Assembly (NCBI RefSeq): GCF_035690525.1
Contig: NZ_DASSKM010000178.1
Coordinates: forward strand, 1 to 64,000
Reading direction: 5' to 3'
Source of the DNA: Salinisphaera sp035690525
Lineage (GTDB): Bacteria; Pseudomonadota; Gammaproteobacteria; Nevskiales; Salinisphaeraceae
DNA: 64,000 nucleotides
Shown here: positions 58,549 through 64,000 of the stretch, piece by piece
Numbering within the stretch: the first letter of the stretch is position 1
Layout of the letters: each line of letters begins with the position of its first letter
The notes under the pieces: generated by a model
What the model was told of the DNA's origin: nothing
What the model saw: only the letters and a program-made list of their open reading frames with translations
Database searches by the model: none
Made by a program: the position numbers and the translations under genes

Positions 58549-61029
58549 ATGTCGACAACTGATTGCCAGGCGGCGATTCACCGCCAACTCCTGGACGGCC
58601 TGACCGAGCATGCGATCTACATGCTCGACGCCGAGGGCCGTATTCGCTCCTGGAGCGCCGGCGCCCAGCGTTTGACGGGCTACGGCGAACAGGAGGCGCT
58701 GGGTACGCTGGCATGGCAGTTCGACGACCCCGAATCCGCGGATAACGGGCCCGACGCCATACTCGCCGCGGCCCGCGAGCATGGCCGCCACGAGACCCAA
58801 ATTCAGCGCCGACGCAAGGATGGCAGTCGTTTTTCGACCCACGGCGTGGTCGAGGCCGTGTCCGACCGGGGGCGGATCACCGGTTTTGCGGTCATAGAAC
58901 GCGAATGCGGCAAGACCAGGGGTGACGACGGTTCGGCAGGGCTGGCCGACCGCCAGTTCCGTCTGTTGTTCGAGAGCGTAACGCTCTACGCGATCCTGAT
59001 GCTCGATCTCGAGGGGGTGGTGACCAGCTGCAATCCGGCCGGGGTCGAGGCGATCAAGGGTTATGCCGCGGACGAAATCGTCGGCCGGCATTTCTCGATT
59101 TTTCAAAGCCGCGCCGATTGCGCACGCGGGTTGCCCGAGGCGGCGATAGCGCGCGCTCGCGATGAAGGCCGGCATCAGGTCGAGGGCTGGCGCTATCGCA
59201 AAAACGGTACGCCCTTCTGGGCCGGTGTCCTGATGATACCGATCCGCGAAGCGGGACAACTGATCGGATTCGCCAACATCACGCGCGACATGACGCGGCA
59301 CAAGCAGCACGAGAACGATATCCTGCAGGCCAAGCGTATCGCCGAGCATCGCTACCGCGAATCGCGCTCGCTGTCGGCGTTTCTCAACAACGTGATCGGC
59401 AATATTCCGATTCGGGTGGTGGTGGCGGACAGCCAGACCGGCCAGATTCTCATCGACAATGCCGGGCAGGCGAACGACGGTTGCGCCGCCGCGATCGATG
59501 CCGGCATCATCATCGAGCGGTTGCGCGGCCCGGCGGCCAAAACCCTGGCGGATGCCGAGACTCGGGAGACGCGCATTGCCGTCGATACCGCCGAAGGCGC
59601 GATGCGGCTCAAGTGCCGCGTGTTGCGCGTCACCGATGACATCGGCGGCGGATACAATCTCATGTATCTGGTCGAGGACGTCACGGAAGAGCACCGCGCC
59701 AGCGAAAAAATCCATTTCATGGCGCACCACGACGCGCTCACCCACCTGCCCAACCGCACGCTGTTCAACAAGCGGCTCGACCAGGCGCTGACGGCCGGCG
59801 ACTACGAGCACACCGCCGTCGGCTTGTTGCTGATCGATCTCGACAACTTCAAGAACATCAATGACGTACTCGGCCATCCGGTCGGCGACCGGCTGCTGAT
59901 TCAAGTGGCCGCGCGGCTGCGTTCCGCGCTCGACGATGCGGCCATGCTGGCGCGTATCGGCGGCGACGAGTTCTGTGTCGTCATCCCGCAGTGCGGTGAC
60001 GCGGCGGGACTGGAACGCGTGGCGCGACGGCTGATCGAGACCATGCGCGACCCGGTGGTGGTCGACGATCACGCCGTGCAATCGGGCGTGAGCATCGGGC
60101 TCGTGGTCTCCGACGCCGACATCGCCAACACCGAGGATCTGCTGCGCTGCGCCGATTTGGCGCTTTACGATGCCAAGCGCGGCGGCCGAGGGACCTATTC
60201 GGTGTTCCACCCCGGGCTGCATCGCGCGGCCCGTATGCGTCTCGATCTGGAGGTTGATCTACGGCGCGGCTTCGAGGCCGACGAGTTCGTGCTTTATTAC
60301 CAGCCGATCATGGCCTCGGACAGTCTCACGGTTTCGGGCATGGAGGCGCTGCTGCGCTGGCGGCATCCCGAGCGCGGGATCGTGCCGCCGCTGGAATTCA
60401 TCCCGATGGCCGAGGAAACCGGTTTGATCCGGGCGATCGGCGCGCGCGTGCTCATGCGAGCGTGCTGCGAGGCGGCCGGCTGGAGCGGGGAGGCCAGTAT
60501 CGCGGTCAATCTTTCGCCGGTACAGTTCGACGATCGCGCGCTCGTCGATCATGTACGGGACGCGCTCGCCACCTCGGGGCTGGCGCCGCATCGCCTCGAG
60601 CTCGAGATTACCGAATCGATTCTGCTGGATGCCTCGCGCAACAACATTCATCTGCTGGAAGCCCTCAAGGCGATGGGCGTGAAGATCGTGCTCGACGATT
60701 TTGGCACCGGTTATTCGTCGCTGCACTATCTGCGCTCGTTCGCGTTCGATCGAATCAAGATCGACAAGAGTTTCGTCAAGGAGGTCTGTCATGACGCCGA
60801 GGCGCAGGCGATCGTCAAGGCTATCACCAGCCTCGGCGAGAGCCTGTGCATTCAGATCACGGCCGAGGGCGTCGAGCATATCGAGCAGGCCAACCAGTTA
60901 CGCGCCGACGGCTGCTCGCATCTGCAGGGTTACTATTTCGGCCGTCCGGAAAGCGCGGCGGCGGCCGCGCTGACGGCGCCGTCGCAGCGGCTGGGTCGCG
61001 CGCGTCGCGCCGGCCGGTCGGGCTATTAA
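58549..61029 (+). CDS. Multi-PAS GGDEF-EAL cyclic-di-GMP enzyme
   Basis: An 826-residue soluble protein. PAS1 (about 14-125, 'IYMLDAEGRIRSWSAGAQRLTGYGEQEALG') and PAS2 (about 140-255, 'AILMLDLEGVVTSCNPAGVEAIKGYAADEIVGRHFSIF') are each followed by the matching PAC segment. A third PAS-like part spans about 280-380. GGDEF follows (about 395-545, 'FMAHHDALTHLPNRTLF', 'IGGDEFCVVIP') and then EAL (about 555-810, 'GMEALLRWRHPERG', 'NLSPVQFDD', 'DDFGTGYSS'). Both catalytic signatures are intact. It is independent of gnd (80 bp gap) and followed by a terminator. It and the 52.5-kb paralogue are probable sources of the signal read by the riboswitch (inference). Confidence 0.92.
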   Translation: MSTTDCQAAIHRQLLDGLTEHAIYMLDAEGRIRSWSAGAQRLTGYGEQEALGTLAWQFDDPESADNGPDAILAAAREHGRHETQIQRRRKDGSRFSTHGVVEAVSDRGRITGFAVIERECGKTRGDDGSAGLADRQFRLLFESVTLYAILMLDLEGVVTSCNPAGVEAIKGYAADEIVGRHFSIFQSRADCARGLPEAAIARARDEGRHQVEGWRYRKNGTPFWAGVLMIPIREAGQLIGFANITRDMTRHKQHENDILQAKRIAEHRYRESRSLSAFLNNVIGNIPIRVVVADSQTGQILIDNAGQANDGCAAAIDAGIIIERLRGPAAKTLADAETRETRIAVDTAEGAMRLKCRVLRVTDDIGGGYNLMYLVEDVTEEHRASEKIHFMAHHDALTHLPNRTLFNKRLDQALTAGDYEHTAVGLLLIDLDNFKNINDVLGHPVGDRLLIQVAARLRSALDDAAMLARIGGDEFCVVIPQCGDAAGLERVARRLIETMRDPVVVDDHAVQSGVSIGLVVSDADIANTEDLLRCADLALYDAKRGGRGTYSVFHPGLHRAARMRLDLEVDLRRGFEADEFVLYYQPIMASDSLTVSGMEALLRWRHPERGIVPPLEFIPMAEETGLIRAIGARVLMRACCEAAGWSGEASIAVNLSPVQFDDRALVDHVRDALATSGLAPHRLELEITESILLDASRNNIHLLEALKAMGVKIVLDDFGTGYSSLHYLRSFAFDRIKIDKSFVKEVCHDAEAQAIVKAITSLGESLCIQITAEGVEHIEQANQLRADGCSHLQGYYFGRPESAAAAALTAPSQRLGRARRAGRSGY

Positions 61030-61038
61030 TGTGGCAAC

Positions 61039-61064
61039 AAAACAGCCGAAAGATCGGCTGTTTT
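61039..61064 (+). terminator. Rho-independent terminator after the multi-PAS gene
   Basis: Perfect 10-bp stem AAAACAGCCG/CGGCTGTTTT (61039-61048, 61055-61064) with a 6-base loop and its own T-run, 10 bp past the stop. Confidence 0.88.
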
Positions 61065-61069
61065 CAACG

Positions 61070-61116
61070 CCCTGCCAAATCCAGGCCGGCGCATGTCCGG
61101 CCTGGATTTGACAGGG
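61070..61116. repeat. Long near-perfect hairpin
   Basis: 20-bp arms (61070-61089 and 61097-61116; CCCTGCCAAATCCAGGCCGG and a partner with one mismatch) with a 7-base loop, directly after the terminator. It has no T-run. The remaining sequence to 61198 contains only smaller GC hairpins. Confidence 0.7.
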
Positions 61117-61198
61117 CTTCGCGGCTTGACGCCGCGGCGGCCCGCTTGCGCGGTCCGCTTTATTAAGCCGATGGTCGTTCATCTATTTTGATGCCGGC

Positions 61199-62161
61199 TT
61201 AATAATAGTTCTGGTTCGTCGCGCCTAGGGCGCCGCGCAGCGCGGCGGCGACCCGGTCGAGCAAGGTGGTGGTCACCGCGAGCCAGGCCTGCATCTCGAT
61301 CGAGCCGTGGATCACGCCGGGAAAATGTGCGTGCTCGCAGGGTACGGCATCGTCGCGCAGGCGCATGGCGTAAAGCGTGCCTTCGTCCATCAGCACATCG
61401 GCGCCGGCGGTCACAACCAGCGCCGGCGCGGTGTCCGCCAGCGACGCGGCCAACAGCGGCGAGACGCGCCAGTCGGCGGTATCGGTGGCGTCGCCGGTCG
61501 CGTTGCGGCCGAACCAGTCCATGAATTCGGCGGTCAGCGGCGGTATCCGCCCGTTGCGGCTCCGGGACGGGTAATAACGCGCCGCGTCCCGCAGATCGGT
61601 CGCCGGATAAATGAGCGCCTGGAAGGTCAGCGGCCAGCCGTTATCGCGGGCGGCCAGCGCGACCACGGCCGATAAATGGCCGCCGGCGCTGTCGCCGGCC
61701 ACGGCCACGCGCGCCGGATCGATATCCAGTTCGGCGGCGTTCGCGGTTAGCCATTCGAAGGCGGCGATCGCGTCTTCACTGGAGGCCGGCAGCGGATGCT
61801 CGGGCGCCAGCCGATAGTCGATGGCGATCAACTGGCAGCCGCTGCGCAACGCGAGTTGGCGGCAGACGCGATCATGCGAGTCGAGATCGCCGAGCACCCA
61901 GCCGCCGCCGTGGTAGTAGATCACGGTGGGCGCGGGCGAACGGGCCAAGCCTTGCGGCTGGTAACGACGGATGGCGATTTCGCCTGCCGGCCCCGGGATT
62001 TGCCGATCCTCGACCGTCGCCATGGCCGCCGGCTCACCGCCCGAGCGGGCCAGGGTTTCGACGTAGAGCCGGCGCGCTTCGGGCACGCTCAAGTCGGTGA
62101 ACGAAATTTCGGCCGCATTGAGCTTGTCGACGACGGCCTGGACTTCTGGAAGGAGCGTCAT
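61199..62161 (-). CDS. Alpha/beta-hydrolase, hormone-sensitive-lipase family esterase
   Basis: A 320-residue carboxylesterase of bacterial family IV. The oxyanion-hole motif HGGGW is at 84-88, the nucleophile S158 lies in 'GDSAGG', the acid in 'VTAGADVLMDEG' and the base in 'FPGVIHGS'. It hydrolyses short-chain esters in the cytoplasm. Length matches (300-330). The start ATG at 62159-62161 is preceded on the minus strand by AGGCAGGG-like sequence. It is upstream of no obvious partner; 111 bp upstream lies dispersed repeat copy 3. Confidence 0.92.
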   Translation of the reverse strand: MTLLPEVQAVVDKLNAAEISFTDLSVPEARRLYVETLARSGGEPAAMATVEDRQIPGPAGEIAIRRYQPQGLARSPAPTVIYYHGGGWVLGDLDSHDRVCRQLALRSGCQLIAIDYRLAPEHPLPASSEDAIAAFEWLTANAAELDIDPARVAVAGDSAGGHLSAVVALAARDNGWPLTFQALIYPATDLRDAARYYPSRSRNGRIPPLTAEFMDWFGRNATGDATDTADWRVSPLLAASLADTAPALVVTAGADVLMDEGTLYAMRLRDDAVPCEHAHFPGVIHGSIEMQAWLAVTTTLLDRVAAALRGALGATNQNYY

Positions 62162-62272
62162 GGGGCGGCAGGGCGATCAAACCAAACTACAACGTATCGC
62201 AAATCCGACGATCGCAGTAGTCGGCCGGGCCATGAGCCGACTGCGCTTAGCCGCGAACGATGCGCCCGACTT

Positions 62273-62445
62273 ATACCAACCTGCAAAAACAAGGGTACAA
62301 AAGGAAGACGAAAACAGTCCGCGAATGAACGCGAAAAAAACGCAAATAAAAACTAATTTTCTTTATTTTGCGTGCCTTTGGCGTTTATTTGCGGGCTTGC
62401 TCTTTTTCTTGTCGACTATCGTTAAATCATTATGACGGCTGGTAT
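62273..62445. repeat. Dispersed MITE-like element, copy 3
   Basis: 173 bp, ATACCAACC (62273-62281) to GGCTGGTAT (62437-62445). The left flank shares CTGCAAAA with copies 1 and 2. The core GTCCGCGAATGAACGC...GGCGTTTATTTGCGGGC is more diverged and carries the orientation of copy 1, while the right flank is mostly different until TTATGACGGCTGGTAT. It lies between the start of the esterase gene and the end of the ku tail. Confidence 0.75.
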
Positions 62446-62452
62446 TATAAAT

Positions 62453-62764
62453 TTATGACACTTTTTTCTTTTTTCCGGGCGACTGACTCGCGCTTTTCTT
62501 TTTGTTTTTCGAGCCGTTTCCGCTCTTGCTCCGGTTACTTCCGGACTTGCTGCTTTTCTTGTTCGCGGCGGTACCGGAGGATTTCTGCCGGGTCACGCTG
62601 CGCGCGAGTTGATCGGCGAAATCCACGACCTTTTCTTCGTCGTCCGTATCCGCCGTGTCGTCCTTGTCCTCGCGTGCGACTATGGACTTGCCGTCGGCTT
62701 CGGCCTTTCGCTCGATATAATCGAGCAGGGCTTGGCGGTACTCGTCGTGATAGGCCTCGGGTTC
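62453..62764 (-). pseudogene. ku: Downstream tail of ku, separated by an in-frame stop
   Basis: After the TGA at 62765-62767 the same frame stays open for a further 103 codons to TAA at 62453-62455. It reads 'EPEAYHDEYRQALLDYIERKAEADGKSI', which is the usual continuation of bacterial Ku (family wording has Trp where the TGA stands, W-E-P-E-A-Y), then an acidic stretch and a Lys/Ser-rich DNA-binding tail ('KSSKSGSNRSKSGNGSKNKK'). So it is a nonsense mutation TGG to TGA, not a frameshift. Confidence 0.8.
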
Positions 62765-63385
62765 TCACTCGCCGCTCATCGATTCCACCAGTTCCTCGGC
62801 CATGGCGGCTTCTTTTTTCGATATATCGAAGTCGGACACCGGCCCGCTGGGCAGGCTGAAGTTGCCCAAGTCGCGCAGTTCCTGATCGAAGCGCAGCATG
62901 TTCAGGATCAGCGCGTTGTCTTCGGCGTAGATCGCGCACAGATGCTCGCGCCCGCGGATCACGATCTTGGCGATACCGGCCTGGCCGGTGTCGGCCAACG
63001 TCTCGCGCAGCAACACATAGCTTTTGGGTTTTTTCTGGTTGGCGATCAGGTAGTAGGGCTTTTCGAAGTAGGCGGGCTCGATCGCGTCGAGGGCGACGAA
63101 GCGCTCGATCTCGATCTCGCGCGTCGGCTCTTCGGCGGCCGCCTCGAAATCGGCGCTGTCCAGCAGCACATAATTGCCACCGTCGTATTCGTAGCCCTTG
63201 ACGATCTGATCCCAGGGCACTTCCTCGCCCGTATCATCGTTGACCCGTTCGAAACGCACGCGTGCGGCGTCGCGCGAGTCCAGCATACGAAAACTCAGGC
63301 CGGTGCGACGCTGCGCGCTATAGAGCTTGACCGGAATCTGAATCAGCCCGAACGCGATATCACCGGTCCAGACGGCCTGTGCCAT
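62765..63385 (-). CDS. ku: Ku protein (non-homologous end joining), prematurely terminated
   Basis: A 206-residue product covering the Ku core: 'AQAVWTGDIAFGLIQIPVKLYSAQR' at the start, 'DDTGEEVPWDQIVKGYEYDGGNYVLLDSADFE' and 'YLIANQKKPKSYVLLRETLADTGQAGIAKIVIR', all in the normal family order. Bacterial Ku encircles broken DNA ends and recruits LigD. A TGA at 62765 stops it just before the conserved 'EPEAYHDEYRQALLDYI' helix and the basic tail, which are encoded directly downstream in frame. ATG at 63383-63385 is preferred over an upstream start because the family begins at 'MARAIW'-like residues. No ligD gene is in the window. Confidence 0.85.
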   Translation of the reverse strand: MAQAVWTGDIAFGLIQIPVKLYSAQRRTGLSFRMLDSRDAARVRFERVNDDTGEEVPWDQIVKGYEYDGGNYVLLDSADFEAAAEEPTREIEIERFVALDAIEPAYFEKPYYLIANQKKPKSYVLLRETLADTGQAGIAKIVIRGREHLCAIYAEDNALILNMLRFDQELRDLGNFSLPSGPVSDFDISKKEAAMAEELVESMSGE

Positions 63386-63511
63386 GGCATTATCCGCTGT
63401 TTCGATCCTCTCCGGCACATGCTAGCACCGCGCGATCCGCGCGTTCGTCCGCAACGGCACGGGTAAAAACGGATGACGGGCCAGCCGCGATGCGCACAGG
63501 CCGGCGCGGCG

Positions 63512-63973
63512 TCAGAGCCAGACCGAGAGCAGAATCGAGATCATGGCCAGCGTCGCCAAGCCCATCTGCGGCGGGCGCAGGGCGCGGAAAAAATCCGGTA
63601 CTTCGCGGCGTCGGGCGGCCGCCGGATCGAGCACGCCGATGCTGGCGAAACCGAGTGCCGCCACGGCCAGGGCGAATGTGATATAGGGCGAGATCAGTAC
63701 CACCACGCCGACCAGAAACAGCCAGAACATGGTCAGGATCTGTGCCGGCTGCGGCCCGCCTTCGGTGAAGAAGCTCAAACCGCGGCGTACCCCGGCCAGA
63801 AAGAAGAACAGGATGGCCGACCAGAGCACCGAGGCCTCGATCGCCAGTGCGAACAGCGCCGGCCCGGCGAACCAGACGCCCACGCCGGCTACCACGAGCG
63901 GCACGATCGGTAGATAGCCGAGCATCAGGCTAAGCCTGGGGATGGGCGCGGGCCGGGGCGAGAACGGGTTCAT
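63512..63973 (-). CDS. DUF3429 family membrane protein
   Basis: A 153-residue inner-membrane protein with about five hydrophobic helices: 'RLSLMLGYLPIVPLVVAGVGVW', 'ALFALAIEASVLWSAILFFFLAGVRRGLSF', 'ILTMFWLFLVGVVVLI', 'ITFALAVAALGFASIGVLD' and 'MGLATLAMISILLSVWL'. The 'FLAGVRRGLSF' segment is typical of DUF3429. Function is unknown. ATG 63971-63973. The final 27 bases of the window contain no further gene. Confidence 0.8.
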   Translation of the reverse strand: MNPFSPRPAPIPRLSLMLGYLPIVPLVVAGVGVWFAGPALFALAIEASVLWSAILFFFLAGVRRGLSFFTEGGPQPAQILTMFWLFLVGVVVLISPYITFALAVAALGFASIGVLDPAAARRREVPDFFRALRPPQMGLATLAMISILLSVWL

Positions 63974-64000
63974 CGTAGCGGTGGTTTGTGGCGACAGAGC

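Noticed and set aside
1..64000. CRISPR array, tRNA or rRNA genes, insertion-sequence transposases
   Set aside because: No regularly spaced direct repeats, no tRNA cloverleaf or CCA ends recognised, and no transposase motifs seen. The repeated units found are intergenic palindromic elements.

Overview
The window is high-GC, gene-dense DNA from a gammaproteobacterium. The order argH / algZ-algR-hemC-hemD-hemX-hemY is the arrangement known from Pseudomonas and relatives. A ProP-type osmolyte symporter and unusually acidic or low-complexity protein segments hint at a salt-adapted genus such as Salinisphaera; that genus is inference only.

Layout. 1-9.5 kb: end of a photolyase gene, an OhrR/MarR regulator with a flavin monooxygenase, small stress membrane proteins, an M23 murein peptidase, a ZIP metal transporter and an EmrB-EmrA-outer-membrane-factor efflux operon. 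9.6-20.9 kb: Sel1/SH3 protein, SDR, SlyD, OsmC, ProP-like symporter, CoA-transferase with GST, a PAS histidine kinase divergent from a FixJ-type regulator, and small stress proteins (DUF1328, baeRF-type, CsbD). 21-30 kb: polyamine genes speE and speA (divergent), then a pyruvate dehydrogenase operon (E1alpha, E1beta, E2, E3) whose E2 has an extraordinary charged linker. 30-34 kb: a PEP-CTERM protein and a large secreted protein preceded by a class I cyclic-di-GMP (GEMM-I) riboswitch. 34-38 kb: a giant DUF748 envelope protein flanked by an intact dehydrogenase gene and, inverted on the other side, a fragment of the same gene.

38.3-40.9 kb is the accessory highlight: a small array of integron-type gene cassettes separated by attC-like sites with no integrase in the window (a CALIN). 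Its last cassette encodes a complete subclass B1 metallo-beta-lactamase with a lipoprotein signal; the other cassettes encode proteins I do not recognise. The array ends beside argH.

41-50 kb: argH, then the algZ-algR two-component pair and the haem genes hemCDXY. 50-64 kb: a dynamin-like GTPase, two GGDEF-EAL proteins and a PilZ protein (c-di-GMP turnover and sensing that fits the riboswitch), a YghU-type GST, an NAD-type 6-phosphogluconate dehydrogenase, an esterase, a ku gene with an in-frame stop, and a DUF3429 membrane protein.

Dispersed repeats: three copies (30.1, 50.2, 62.3 kb) of a 165-178 bp element with ATACCA(A/G)CC ends and a palindromic core, mostly just beyond stop codons. The core is inverted relative to its flanks in one copy. 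No tRNA, rRNA, CRISPR array, transposase or integrase gene was seen.
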